A stretch of DNA of 64,000 nucleotides from Aplectana chamaeleonis (GCA_029168955.1 JAPDOI010000155.1:744001-808000); one strand, 5' to 3'; positions 34,201-41,445 are shown, counted from the first letter of the stretch. Translations and numbers: made by a program. Notes: generated by a model from the sequence alone, not told the origin.

Positions 34201-35431
34201 CAAAACATAGCTCACAATTTCCAGCAGGGCCGTAGTGGTGGAATGTAGCTTAAGGAAACCATGTTGATGCTTTTGTTTGCTATTATGTTCGGCAAGCTCC
34301 TCCACAGCCAATCTTTCCGCAACTTTGGCTAGTTACTCAGTGTATGTATTGTAGTGTAGTGTATGTATGCTAGTTACTAATTCAGCTCTTACTGCAGAAA
34401 TTGGCAAACCAGCAGCACTAGCGAAGGGCGGAAACAGCCCTCGTGTTCACCCGGCTCTCAGCCACTGATATTTGACGGAGCCTTCAGTCAGCCTTGATGG
34501 ATACTTCATCTCATCGTCTCGATCTCTGATGACCGGGGCGGATGAAAGACCAATAGATCTCGGGCGACGATGGGCTAGGCCTCCATCCGTTAATCGCTTG
34601 TGACCGACATGTCTGGGCAAAAGAGCTTAATAATTACTCACCCCGTGGTTGATGTAGTAAACTGCTCTGAAATGTGACTACCTACAATTTGAACTGCAGT
34701 CCTGGATTGACCGCCAAGTTTAGGGCGAGGAGTACAGCTCTCGCCCAGAAGTTCGCTTCGATAACTACCACGTAAGCTATAGTTCCAACCCCCATTTCGG
34801 TTGGTATCTCAGTTGCTCTGAAGCTTCTTGGGTCGTTGTCCCTACCACAAGCCCCATTCGTGCGAGTTGAGCCTTAGTCCAACAGAGTAAGGAGGATCGC
34901 AACATCAACTATATCATAATTTTAATTTTTTTTGCAGCTCATCTTCAATCTTGGCAGAATGCTAATCGTTTTTATCGTTTTATCATGCGCACTTCAACGT
35001 AAATAGACAAATTACAAATAGCTTTTTGTTCAAGGGATTCCCTGATCCTGCGCGGGAGCGCTACGCTTAGTACATTGTCATACTCGCAGAACAACCGGTC
35101 CGCGGTGGCAGACATGGCGACGATAACGCCATATCGTGTGCACACATACATTAACTAATGCGCAACCGTTAGCACGACGACTCAGGGGATGAATGCTGGC
35201 ACCAGCAGCACGATCCGTGACAAATGGTAAGGCACTCCGGCGATCACATATACAATCGTTTATCTCAAAAAACTTGATGGCGTGTTTTTTATGAAAACCT
35301 CAAATAAACTGACTCTTTTACAAGTGGCATCGGGGCACTCGTCCTCACAATCGTAATCAGGCGTTGAGGACATTTCTCCACCGAGTGTGCCATTACAATC
35401 ACTCCGACAAGACTCGACATCGCTAAGCTTC
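4166..35431 (-). CDS. RNF19: RNF19-type RBR E3 ubiquitin-protein ligase, multi-exon, partial
   Basis: The gene-level span covers ten exons listed separately (nine confident, one likely). Joined, they give about 1064 nt, 354 residues, with no stop and fully compatible splice phases. Domain order is RING1 (ECPLC...CCQHRSC...SCPEC), IBR (WCPAPDCG...CYHCK...WHDSQTC), RING2 ([19 protein letters not shown]...FCWLC), the [10 protein letters not shown] segment, then two hydrophobic helices. This order and the EISDLHYL motif after RING2 are characteristic of RNF19A/B (dorfin). RBR ligases pass ubiquitin through a RING2 cysteine, here the Cys of GSCNHM. RNF19 proteins are known ER-membrane-anchored ligases. 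The last junctions span introns of 26.0 kb, 222 bp and 694 bp; the first five introns are 55-98 bp. The N-terminus is not fully resolved and the 3' end lies beyond position 1. Family assignment is strong; intactness and expression are inference. Confidence 0.9.
4279..4972 (-). other. intron (694 bp) of the RNF19-type gene
   Basis: The intron runs from GTACGTC (donor after 4973) to ATTTCAG (acceptor at 4279). It contains the foldback at 4451-4599. Nothing else is recognised, including in 4600-4972. Confidence 0.8.
4451..4599. mobile_element. foldback element in intron, TA flanks
   Basis: Arms of about 60 bp (TAC(A/C)GTCGGC...GCGCAAACTCGGTGC) are reverse complements with scattered mismatches around a 17-bp AT-rich loop. 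TA lies at both edges. It is MITE-like, with no coding capacity. Confidence 0.7.
4973..5063 (-). CDS. RNF19: RNF19-type exon: first membrane helix
   Basis: The acceptor TTTTCAG precedes 5063 and the donor AG|GTACGT follows 4973. The exon is 91 nt: two bases complete G|GT (Gly), then 29 codons and two leftover bases. It encodes [16 protein letters not shown] followed by [14 protein letters not shown], a glycine-rich hydrophobic helix that closely matches the first membrane segment of RNF19A/B. Joined to the next exon it reads ...FFVGRKVH. Confidence 0.92.
5286..5353 (-). CDS. RNF19: RNF19-type exon: [10 protein letters not shown] segment
   Basis: The acceptor TTGTTTAG precedes 5353 and the donor G|GTGAGTC follows 5286. 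The exon is 68 nt: its first base completes AG|T (Ser) from the RING2 exon, then [22 protein letters not shown] and one leftover base. Cys, Phe-Trp-Gly and the Lys/Arg-rich patch are hallmarks of RNF19 between RING2 and the membrane helices. The upstream intron to 31360 is 26,006 bp. Confidence 0.93.
5354..5713 (-). other. start of the 26-kb intron, no other feature
   Basis: This is unique-looking intron sequence next to the [10 protein letters not shown] exon. Nothing is recognised besides a short (GA)n at about 5697-5711. Confidence 0.6.
5714..6105. repeat. dispersed repeat also found near 30.3 kb and 37.6 kb
   Basis: Two blocks recur elsewhere. The part at about 5740-5850 (ACAAGGGAAGGATCATT..., through GGACCAGTTTTCGACGTG) matches, inverted and diverged, 30310-30425. 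The part at about 5960-6090 (GCACCCCAAATACTCCC..., GACCTTTGGACTCCCAAAAA) matches 37640-37750. It has a long open minus frame (5714-6112), but no protein family is recognised, so I treat it as a repeat. Confidence 0.55.
6106..9940 (-). mobile_element. CR1-type LINE, near full length but decayed
   Basis: The protein starts at ATG 9859 ([12 protein letters not shown]) with a helical N-terminal region and a VVVFGLEEK segment. It runs in the same frame into an EN domain ([15 protein letters not shown], until about 8830), then continues in shifted frames: EN middle with GDFN (8921-8470), SDH region (8499-8200), linker (8266-7750), RT start (7818-7450) and RT core 7451-6380 with [39 protein letters not shown] and FADDLKIY. 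The 3' end has AATAAA-like sequence and a (GATT)n tail at 6106-6121, typical of CR1 elements. At least five frameshifts make it non-functional. It lies inside the 26-kb intron. Confidence 0.9.
9941..10870. other. spacer between CR1 copies, one SINE-like segment
   Basis: No protein domain is seen. A possible tRNA-derived segment at about 10160-10265 is listed separately. The A-rich stretch 10725-10800 precedes the next CR1 copy. Confidence 0.4.
10160..10265 (+). repeat. possible tRNA-derived SINE fragment
   Basis: TGGCCGTAGTGGA resembles a pol III A box. GGGTTTCGATTCG, about 40 bp later, resembles a B box with one extra T. No cloverleaf can be drawn, so at best this is a SINE relic. Confidence 0.3.
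10871..11290 (+). mobile_element. CR1-type LINE, second copy, RT C-terminal part (left piece)
   Basis: This piece encodes [14 protein letters not shown] through [20 protein letters not shown] to CYKIVNG, about 90 percent like the copy at 6.1-9.9 kb. It is 5'-truncated and stops abruptly at 11290, where a second CR1 family (11291-13330, opposite strand) was inserted. It resumes at 13331. Confidence 0.9.
11291..13330 (-). mobile_element. second CR1-like family inserted into the CR1 copy
   Basis: This is a 5'-truncated minus-strand element. The linker region 13393-12590 ([19 protein letters not shown]), RT 12656-12168 ([42 protein letters not shown]) and thumb/C-terminus 12122-11500 ([27 protein letters not shown]) are in separate frames. 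RT motifs between GTGFSA and FADD are deleted. The 3' end has a T-rich tail homologous to 23300-23390. About 33 bp of the host CR1 (from FSDIPF to FA) is missing at the insertion site, so a TSD is not visible. Confidence 0.8.
13331..13757 (+). mobile_element. CR1-type LINE, second copy, 3' end (right piece)
   Basis: The piece continues the copy at 10871-11290: [15 protein letters not shown], then [17 protein letters not shown] to the stop after HGTDGR, a 3' UTR of about 200 bp matching the 6.1-kb copy in inverted orientation, and a (TGAT)n tail at 13743-13757. Confidence 0.9.
13758..14096. other. spacer with SINE-like segment
   Basis: No coding domain is seen. The minus-strand tRNA-like segment at 13955-14046 is listed separately. 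Confidence 0.4.
13955..14046 (-). repeat. tRNA-derived SINE-like segment
   Basis: On the minus strand, TGGCGCAGTGAGAG fits a pol III A box and AGATTCGAATCC fits a B box, with about 33 bp between them. A full cloverleaf is not convincing, so this is a SINE head or degraded tRNA rather than a tRNA gene. Confidence 0.45.
14097..14431 (+). mobile_element. LINE-C N-terminal part: 2A-like motif and PHD-like finger
   Basis: The frame has an in-frame ATG at 14151 ([12 protein letters not shown]), a hydrophobic stretch [21 protein letters not shown] with the 2A-like terminus at 14238-14249, and a Cys4-His-Cys3 finger (CCHCGLSAQ...[12 protein letters not shown]...CCTSC). It is cut at 14431 by LINE-A. 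Later parts of a LINE-C of the same orientation are at 22384-22935 and from about 23400 on, so this is probably the 5' end of that copy; the EN N-terminal half is missing. Confidence 0.75.
14432..16957 (+). mobile_element. LINE-A copy with complete 5' end (left piece)
   Basis: The copy begins GCTGCCGAGATGTCG like five other LINE-A/B copies here. One open frame (14465-17179, running past the junction) holds the 2A-like AGFEKNPGP (NPGP at 14597-14608), a PHD-like finger (CATCSEKV...[12 protein letters not shown]...CVLC), EN ([26 protein letters not shown]), the linker and the RT. Part of EN between GDFNA and SSSPDIS is deleted. The RT catalytic motif reads YANDITI (16667-16678) instead of YADD, so the copy is catalytically dead. 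It is split at 16957 by another LINE-A and resumes at 20401-21236. Confidence 0.92.
16958..20400 (-). mobile_element. full-length LINE-A nested in LINE-A, 14-bp TSD
   Basis: This minus-strand element of 3443 bp has its 5' end (GCCGAGATGTCG...) at 20400 and its GAA-repeat tail at 16958-16971. AGCAGAAACAGGCT is duplicated at 16944-16957 and 20401-20414. Frames: 20500-19214 (2A-like AGVERNPGP with NPGP at 20225-20236, PHD-like finger, EN), 19292-17877 (linker and RT with intact [11 protein letters not shown]), 17880-16993 (thumb and [18 protein letters not shown]). Two frameshifts (about 19250 and 17880) separate them, so it is recently but clearly inactivated. Confidence 0.93.
20401..21236 (+). 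mobile_element. LINE-A copy, 3' piece
   Basis: This resumes the copy of 14432-16957: [16 protein letters not shown], then (after frameshifts) the C-terminal region 20575-21192 with [18 protein letters not shown], stop TGA at 21190-21192, and a tail of imperfect GAA repeats to about 21236, where it abuts a minus-strand LINE-B. Confidence 0.9.
21237..22383 (-). mobile_element. LINE-B 5' half, truncated at its 3' side
   Basis: The 5' end (CGAGATGTCGTACGTTC) is at about 22383. The 2A-like region is deleted between [12 protein letters not shown] and SVQCFG; the finger, EN ([25 protein letters not shown]) and linker up to VGRVK follow in several frames. It ends exactly where the LINE-A tail begins, without a tail of its own, so it was truncated by a rearrangement after insertion. 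Confidence 0.8.
22384..22935 (+). mobile_element. LINE-C EN end and linker
   Basis: The frame at 22384-22578 ([20 protein letters not shown]) is the EN C-terminus with the SDH motif. After a degenerate stretch, 22681-22930 encodes the linker ([31 protein letters not shown]). The orientation matches the LINE-C head at 14097-14431 and the LINE-C RT further right. Confidence 0.65.
22936..23390 (+). mobile_element. CR1-like (second family) 3' fragment
   Basis: This encodes [15 protein letters not shown], then [14 protein letters not shown] and a C-terminus ending at about 23301. The same segment closes the element at 11291-13330. The T-rich 3' sequence at 23325-23375 also matches that element. 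It splits the LINE-C copy. Confidence 0.7.
23391..23894 (+). mobile_element. LINE-C RT, left piece
   Basis: RT fingers and palm start: [30 protein letters not shown], then [18 protein letters not shown] and [13 protein letters not shown] small snap-back insertion at about 23719-23755 breaks the frame at AVDLT. The copy is cut at the GGAGTATTATCAC target by LINE-A and resumes at 27335. Confidence 0.85.
23719..23755. repeat. 15-bp-stem hairpin made by a templated insertion
   Basis: CTGGTCGTAGCAGTT and AACTGCTACGACCAG face each other across a 5-bp loop (GACCT). In other LINE-C copies this place reads straight on from AVDLT to SAFD, so the second arm is an extra, inverted copy of the first. Confidence 0.8.
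23895..27321 (+). mobile_element. full-length LINE-A inserted in LINE-C RT, 13-bp TSD
   Basis: The element is 3427 bp, from GCTGCCGAGATGTCG to its GAA-repeat tail. The TSD GGAGTATTATCAC lies at 23882-23894 and 27322-27334. Parts: 23900-24790 with the 2A-like AGVGRNPGP (NPGP 24062-24073; Glu replaced by Gly), the finger and EN; EN end 24790-25000; linker 25105-25626; a long RT frame 25798-26904 with [33 protein letters not shown] and [11 protein letters not shown]; and the C-terminal [18 protein letters not shown] (27048-27245). Several frameshifts and a stop make it inactive. Confidence 0.93.
27335..27513 (+). mobile_element. LINE-C RT, middle piece
   Basis: This continues directly from 23894: [28 protein letters not shown], up to LESKQLK. 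It is cut by a second LINE-C insertion at 27514. Confidence 0.9.
27514..29132 (+). mobile_element. LINE-C copy, 5'-truncated, nested in LINE-C, 13-bp TSD
   Basis: One long frame (27349-28893, reading in from the host copy) carries the RT from [16 protein letters not shown] through [36 protein letters not shown] and [12 protein letters not shown] to the thumb. The C-terminus with [18 protein letters not shown] is in another frame after a C-run slip at about 28812. The tail is GATAAGAAGAA. The TSD GAAACAGTTGAAA is at 27501-27513 and 29133-29145. It is the least decayed LINE-C RT in the window. Confidence 0.93.
29146..30131 (+). mobile_element. LINE-C RT end, right piece
   Basis: This is the rest of the split host copy: [32 protein letters not shown], then 29722-30102 with the C-terminal [17 protein letters not shown]. 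It ends with FLRL, stop, and GCTGATAAGAAGAAG at about 30120-30134. Several in-frame stops show it is older than the inserts inside it. Confidence 0.9.
30132..30439. other. intron sequence with dispersed repeat
   Basis: No gene is seen. 30310-30425 matches the repeat at 5740-5850 in inverted orientation. Confidence 0.5.
30440..30544 (+). mobile_element. 105-bp LINE-A 3' stub with 14-bp TSD
   Basis: Only the last codons of LINE-A ([12 protein letters not shown], AEFLNL, stop), the short 3' UTR and the GAAGAAGAAG tail are present. ATCGGCAGACCAAG is repeated at 30426-30439 and 30545-30558. It shows that extreme 5' truncation occurs and that the GAA repeat is the true 3' end. Confidence 0.92.
30559..31359 (-). 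other. 5' part of the 26-kb intron (next to the RING2 exon), mostly featureless
   Basis: This lies between the LINE-A stub and the RING2 exon. A tRNA-like segment at about 30762-30822 (plus strand; TAGTTTAATGGTTGG as A box, TGTTCAAATTCC as B box) may be a degraded tRNA or SINE. The rest is A/T- and G-rich unique sequence without a coding pattern. Confidence 0.45.
31360..31501 (-). CDS. RNF19: RNF19-type exon: RING2 (catalytic)
   Basis: The exon encodes [36 protein letters not shown] and [10 protein letters not shown]. The Cys of GSCNHM is the predicted ubiquitin-accepting residue of RBR ligases. Zinc ligands CPxC, C..C and FCWLC are all present. The acceptor is TTTTAGCAG, a tandem NAGNAG site: starting at 31501 gives KRDVK, starting at 31504 gives KPGDVK, both in phase. 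The donor is AG|GTATTT. Confidence 0.95.
31559..31670 (-). CDS. RNF19: RNF19-type exon: end of IBR and linker
   Basis: The acceptor ACTCAG precedes 31670; the donor C|GTATGT follows 31559. It encodes [17 protein letters not shown], which completes the IBR with its His and Cys, followed by a basic/Thr-rich linker to RING2. It is 112 nt, phase 0 in, one base out. Confidence 0.92.
31769..31859 (-). CDS. RNF19: RNF19-type exon: IBR core
   Basis: The acceptor is TTTCAAG and the donor AAA|GTAAGT. It encodes (G)[30 protein letters not shown] with the four central IBR cysteines plus CYHC. It is 91 nt; its first base completes the GG of the preceding exon to Gly. Confidence 0.94.
31915..32025 (-). 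CDS. RNF19: RNF19-type exon: RING1-IBR link and start of IBR
   Basis: The acceptor is TGTGTAG and the donor GG|GTCAGT. It encodes [47 protein letters not shown] and WCPAPDCG are strongly conserved in RNF19. It is 111 nt. Confidence 0.94.
32087..32169 (-). CDS. RNF19: RNF19-type exon: end of RING1
   Basis: The acceptor is TTTTTTACAG and the donor CG|GTATTT. It encodes [33 protein letters not shown] gives the last zinc ligands of RING1. It is 83 nt, phase 0 in, two bases out. The intron to the next exon is 61 bp. Confidence 0.93.
32229..32348 (-). CDS. RNF19: RNF19-type exon: RING1
   Basis: The acceptor is ATTTTTCAG and the donor CAG|GTCTGC. It encodes [45 protein letters not shown] and CxHRSCxxCL are the RING1 zinc ligands. 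It is 120 nt, phase 0 both ends. Confidence 0.94.
32349..32785 (-). other. intron, left part
   Basis: This lies between the RING1 exon and the LINE-A insertion at 32786. I see no feature in it. Confidence 0.6.
32786..34332 (-). mobile_element. LINE-A copy, 5'-truncated, in intron
   Basis: It runs from [20 protein letters not shown] (about 34332) through [36 protein letters not shown] and [11 protein letters not shown] (34311-33820), the thumb frame 33819-33115, and the C-terminal [18 protein letters not shown] (33084-32890), to a GAA-repeat tail (CTTCTTCTTCTTCT on plus). One stop after AASKIND and a frame change separate the pieces. No convincing TSD is seen. Confidence 0.9.
34333..35298 (-). 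other. intron, right part, no recognised feature
   Basis: There are short direct repeats (GTATGTAT, TAGTTACT) at 34335-34380. The remainder shows no protein, RNA or transposon signal that I can support. Confidence 0.5.
35299..35431 (-). CDS. RNF19: likely upstream exon of the RNF19-type gene (acidic, Cys-rich)
   Basis: The acceptor TATTTCTTTGTAG precedes 35431 and GAG|GTTTTC follows 35299. The 133-nt frame reads [44 protein letters not shown] and ends in phase 0, as the RING1 exon requires. No RNF19 homology is obvious (N-termini of this family are poorly conserved), so the call rests on splice sites, phase, position and protein-like composition. Confidence 0.5.
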
Positions 35432-35474
35432 CTACAAAGAAATACTGCATTATTGGACGGTGTGACCAGCACAG

Positions 35475-36769
<1,295 letters not shown>

Positions 36770-37413
36770 TTCTCTTCTTCTTTACAGCCACATTGAGGGT
36801 TTTGTCATAGGTTGAGAAACTGGCGACCAGTAATGGATTCGTCCATAAGTCCATTACGGTCAGCGTGGTGGGTCTCTCCGCACAGTTGAACAGGTGTGCA
36901 GTATCATGGCCGAGGCAGCTGCAGTCCGGGCAAACATCTGGTTTGCTGCTGTCTATCTTGCTGACGTAGGACATAAGCATAGTAGAGTGACCACAACGTA
37001 GCGATGCGAGGGTGCACCTGGCCCTTCCGAGTTGAACCTCGGATGTGCAGACTCGGGGCGGCACTACTCCCAGTATGGGATTAATGGCCGCCTTTTCCAG
37101 ATGACACCGTACGAACTGAGTATGCTCCTCGCGCAATAGACGGAGTCGTTCTTGCTGTGAGTCGTGCCATCTTTGCAGATTGACTTTACTGGGAACATCG
37201 GCTTTCTGATGTCTCTCTCTGATGGGGTTTAGCACTCTCTAAGAGGGGTGATTAGGTTGGTTGACAATGTTGATGAAAAATTGTTGCGCCTGGAGCTGGC
37301 AAAAATCCCTTAATGGTAATAAGCGGGTCTCAGCATGCAAGTGATCGTCTGGAGAACTTCTTGCACATCCGGTGGCGATACGGAGAGCTGCATTCTGTAC
37401 GCGTTGCATCTTA
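36770..37413 (-). mobile_element. LINE-B (minus host copy), 3' piece
   Basis: From the tail (TTCTCTTCTTCTTTACAGCC on plus) through the C-terminal CPDCSCLGHDTAHLFNC and thumb (37235-36741 frame) to [19 protein letters not shown] at 37413. The copy continues at 41446, after a 4029-bp DNA element. Confidence 0.9.
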
Positions 37414-37545
37414 CAAGGGACCACTTTGAACAAAAATGGAGTTTCGAAAAACGGTCTTTTGAGAGTTGTAGAGGGCGTAAAAATAAACAATTTGAGATTT
37501 TAAAATTTCACTCAGTCCTCACGGGTAGATCAAAAACCACCAAAA

Positions 37546-38072
37546 CAATGGGTTGCGGTAGGTAAAATGCCATTCAATGCACCCTAACCTGACGAAATCC
37601 GCTAAAAAACAGGAAACGGACCCCAGATTCGTGTTCAGCGCCCCAAATTACCCCTGGCGCGGAGATTGGGCGAAAAAAAATTCGACCTCTGAACCCCCAA
37701 AAATGTCATTGAGCACTCATACCTCATGGGGCTCCAAAGGTCGAAAAAAAATTAGGACCCAAACTACGCTTTCGGAGGTTATTTAAAGTGCTCTTAACGA
37801 ATCTGAGGTCAGTTTATCGATTTTCGACAGATTACGGTAGATTACGGTGGGTATACGGTAGTTGGGTCAAAGTCTCAGATTTGACTCAAAATTTCTGAAC
37901 GGGGGTTATTCGGGGTGCTGAATACGAATTTGATGTGCACTTGTCAATTTTCAAATTATTAAAGTAGGTTTAGGCCCTCTATATCATGACAACTACCCTA
38001 AACTACAGTAAACCTCAGAATTTCGGCAAACGATCTCTAGAGTCGTGTTCAGCACCCTAGATTACCCCTACA
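37546..38072. repeat. interior of the TIR element: dispersed repeat
   Basis: Contains blocks also seen at 5960-6090 (GCGCCCCAAATTACCCC, CCCAAAAATG...GGGGCTCCAAAGGTCG) and a self-similar later block (AGCACCCTAGATTACCCC at about 38051). No gene is recognised. Confidence 0.5.
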
Positions 38073-38074
38073 TA

Positions 38075-38276
38075 TAGTAGAGTCCACCAAGAATGTCTCA
38101 TTTACTTATCATAAAGAAGCGGTCGGCTGGGGATCAATGTGCATGAATCCCATACCAGCACGCTCGATACCGATTGAGCGAGAGCGGTTGTGCTGCAACG
38201 AGTTTCATGTTCATTGATCTCCAATCGACCGCTTCTCATTGATAAGTTAATGAGACACTCTTGGTGGACTCCACTA
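38075..38276. mobile_element. near-perfect palindromic MITE, TA flanks
   Basis: Outer ends TAGTRGAGTCCACCAAGA are reverse complements, and similarity between the arms continues for about 85 bp each (through AGAAGCGGTCG and GATCAATG). TA is present at both edges. It is nested in the 4029-bp element. Confidence 0.8.
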
Positions 38277-38278
38277 TA

Positions 38279-39095
38279 CAAGTTTTGAGCCGAATCCGAA
38301 AAGTTTTTCTAACCACCGTGAAAACTCCTCGATGGGTACTCTTGCCTTGTCACGAGGCTTGGAAAAAAACGCCTGTAACTTTTTTCACAGTGGTTTCCTT
38401 TTTTTTTCAGAGAAGCTGCGAAGAGCATTCTCGGATTCTACGTCCAAAATGGCTCCAGAAAACTATTATACATTTAATCCAGAATGGCCAGACTGAATAA
38501 AAATAGTTCTCTTGTAAGATGCGTTTTCAAAATAGTGGTTCTGTTCTACTCCACATTTTGGAAATGATAACGAAACACTTTTCTTGAGTCTTCGAGCCAT
38601 GCGCTAAAGTATTAGGTTGCTTCAGTGGATTTTGTAGTTTAGGTAAACCCACTTCTGTTTACAATTATTTCTGTTGGAAAAAAGATTGGTCATTGATCAA
38701 GGAACAAGTCCACAAAGTTTCCTTTTGTCCGAACTCTTTTCCAGCGACATATATCAAAATAAGTCCCCTGAAGTGTTTCTCCTAATTAAGGACGGTTTTT
38801 CTGTGGCATATGTGGGGAAGAAGGGTAAGGGTATTCTTGATATTCTAGAAATTCTCGAAACCTCGGAATTTCTATAGTTTCTAACATTGATGTGAACCGT
38901 TCTCCCTTTATATCACGTTACCTCTGCGATATAAGAAAAGAGGTAGAAAAAACAAGAGACACTGTGAAAACTCAAAACAAGTAAGGTGAACACATAGAAA
39001 TGTCATTACTATCAGCCATAATGCAATAATGATCCCACAGTATTCAAACCATCTTTCAATTGCTTCGTAATCCAACGCCTAAGGCGTAATCCATA
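38279..39095. other. no recognised feature
   Basis: AT-rich interior of the TIR element. A 67-codon frame at 38674-38877 has no family signature. TTAGGTTG at about 38613 resembles the first bases of a mariner end, but no partner end is found. Confidence 0.4.
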
Positions 39096-41062
39096 CTACT
39101 CAACGCCAGCGCCGCACGCGCGTGCCGCGCTGGCGTGGCGTTTGTGTATGAATGGCTTGACGCCCCGCCCGCGCAGCACGCGCGTCACGCTCCGCCCGCT
39201 CCGCCATGGCGTCGCCGCTGCAGTATTCATACTGCCACCCGGAACGCCTTGGCGTTCTCATCCACTGATATTATTTATCGATCGTCTCATTCATTCCAGC
39301 TTCACCGCTCCGCCATAGCGTCGCCGCTGGAGTATTCATAGTCTCATTCATTCATTCATTCAACGACTTTATTGTGGAAATAAAGAAACACACATATACA
39401 CGTATGTGAATGAGATTCTTTGTTAAAGTAAAAACGATGCATAACAATGGCAGAAGTGAGAAGGGCACAAAATATGAATTGTTTTTGCAGAGAATTTTTT
39501 TTTACAATTTGAATGACCTCTTGTCTCAAGATACTTGAGGCCACCGCTTCTGGGACAAAGAAAAGCACAACAAGCTGGAAAAACCCGTCTTATTAGATTA
39601 TTAGTAATACCCTTTTAATCAGAGTGGACGCTCACTCGTTCCTTGTAATGACCTGAGATCGTACTTGGATAGTCTACTTCGAAAGATCGAAAAGTTTCCG
39701 GATTTAGCGATCTCTGCAGGCAAATTGTTCCAAGTTCTGACAACCCTGAACGCAAAGGAATTCAATATGCTGCCTTTAGAGGTGAATTTCCGTTCAAGTT
39801 GGAATCCATGTTTGCGAGAACGGACATGGTGCCGAGTACACACGAAAAAGGCTGTCAAGCTGGAATGTCGCAAAAACCATGCACGATCTTATAGCACAGA
39901 TGCAAATCAAATTCAGCTCTGCGATATCGTAGGGTATTTAACCCTAGCATATCCAAACGAGCTGCATAATCTGGAACTTCTCTGTTTGGGAATACTTTGG
40001 TGAACACACGTCTAGAGTATCGCTTTTGCACATTTCCAATGATCTCATCATCTTCCACTGTGGAAGGTGACCAAACCTGAGTACAGTACTCCAGTAGGGG
40101 TCGGCAGTAAACGGTGAATGCTTTCTTGTAGTGAACAAGACAGGGATGTTTCAGGGATCTCAAAATACAGTTAGCCACCGGGGTAGCTTTTTTGGAGATT
40201 TCTCTGCAATGGGAATTCCAGCTAAGATTCGAACTAATGAGAACACCTAGGTCCCTGATGACCTCGTGCACAGGAAGCTTCACACCGTTTAAACGTAAGG
40301 AGCACTCATGACGAAAGTTAATATGCAGCAAGCTGCATTTTTCTTCTGATAATTGTAGCTGCCACACTTTCGACCACTTGGCTAGTCGATCGAGGTCACA
40401 TTGAAGCTCATAAAAGTCAACTGCAGGCTAATTAAGAGGCCGATAGATCTTGAGGTCGTCCGCATAGAGCTTACAAGAACTTGATAGACTATCCGGAGCG
40501 TCGTTTATGTAGATAAGAAACAACAATGGACCCAGAATACTACTCTGAGGAACACCACTGGTGATCGGGTATGGACGAGAACAGAAATTGCCAGTTTTTA
40601 CACAAAATGTCCGAGATATTAAAAGACTTTAGCCAGTTCCAAATATCAGCGCAAATACCGTAACTTTCGAGTTTAATTAACAATTTTTGATGACATACAG
40701 TGTCAAAAGCTTTTGCATAATCTATATAGACTACATCAGTCTGGCAGTTTTCGTTAAAGGCCGCACACCAGTCGTGGAAAGAGGATAGCAACTGGGACAA
40801 TGTTGACTTGCCAGGCAGGAAACCATACTGGGCAGGATTGAGGAGTTTATTTGATGTTAAGTGGGAAAGGATACAGTCTTTGACAATAATCTCGAGGACT
40901 TTACACACCGAGGAGGTTAGACTAATAGGCCGATAGTTAGAGACCTGATTAGCTGGTGCCTTTTTAAGCAAGTCTCCGCGAGCGCGTCACGCGCGTAGAA
41001 AGTATTCATACACAAACGCCACGCCAGCGCGGCACGCGCGTGCCGCGCTGGCGTTGAGTAGT
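39096..41062. mobile_element. CpG-rich inverted-repeat element split by a CR1 insertion
   Basis: Left end (39096-39150) and right end (41004-41062) are inverted copies: ACTACTCAACGCCAGCGC ... GTTTGTGTATGAAT. Each carries a 34-bp GC palindrome (39103-39136 with one mismatch pair; 41021-41054 perfect). The left interior is rich in GCGCG motifs and ATTCATA repeats. A 5'-truncated CR1 (39346-40972) lies between the ends. Confidence 0.65.
39346..40972 (-). mobile_element. CR1-type LINE, 5'-truncated, (TGAA)n tail
   Basis: RT pieces: 40971-40540 ([38 protein letters not shown]), then 40540-40400 with SGVPQS-like and [10 protein letters not shown] remnants, 40367-39855 ([36 protein letters not shown]) and 39873-39640 (VVRTWNNLPAEIAKSGN). 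The tail is four ATTC/TGAA units at 39346-39361. It is a relative of, but distinct from, the CR1 at 6.1 kb. Confidence 0.9.
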
Positions 41063-41445
41063 TTGAATAGCGCCTAACCGGCTGAGCCATGATGTGATGC
41101 CAGCCCACTCTAACTATCACATTGCAGTGATCAGTGGTTTGAATGCAACGAGCATTGTTCAGGGGATCAATGAACAAGTCATAACTCGAAAACCTAGTTA
41201 GATTTCATCTTCAAACTTTTAGGAGAACCTTTTCAGATGATTTCAAGGCCACTGTATAGCTCACATTTGTTCTACGTCCTCCCAATCCAACATTCTGGTT
41301 TCTTTCCTTTTTTGATCGTTTTTGATCTACCCGTGAGGATTGAGTGAAATTTCAAAACCTCAAATTGTTTCTTTTTAACTCCTCTAGAACCCTCAAAGGA
41401 CCGTTTTTCAAAACTCCATTTTTCGTTCGAAGTGGTCCCTTGTTA

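Larger units (their letters stand above)
37414..41442. mobile_element. 4029-bp long-TIR DNA element with TTA TSD
   Basis: The two ends are inverted repeats of about 130 bp, starting CAAGGGACCACTT at 37414 and its complement at 41442. TTA flanks both ends (37411-37413, 41443-41445). Removing the element rejoins the LINE-B frame (...ESS*TKMQR, where the Trp codon has become TAG), so the empty site is certain. A 3-bp TWA target fits PIF/Harbinger-type transposition. No transposase is seen; the inside contains other repeats and a CR1 copy. Superfamily is inference. Confidence 0.85.

Noticed and set aside
32786..34370. TSD for this LINE-A copy from GTATGTAT repeats on both sides
   Set aside because: The right-hand match is about 10-30 bp away from the element end, so it is not a target-site duplication.
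38600..38880. mariner-like start TTAGGTTG and a 67-codon frame
   Set aside because: No matching opposite terminus and no transposase motif.
39135..39341. Ala/Pro-rich frame as a small gene
   Set aside because: It lies wholly in a GC-palindromic transposon interior.
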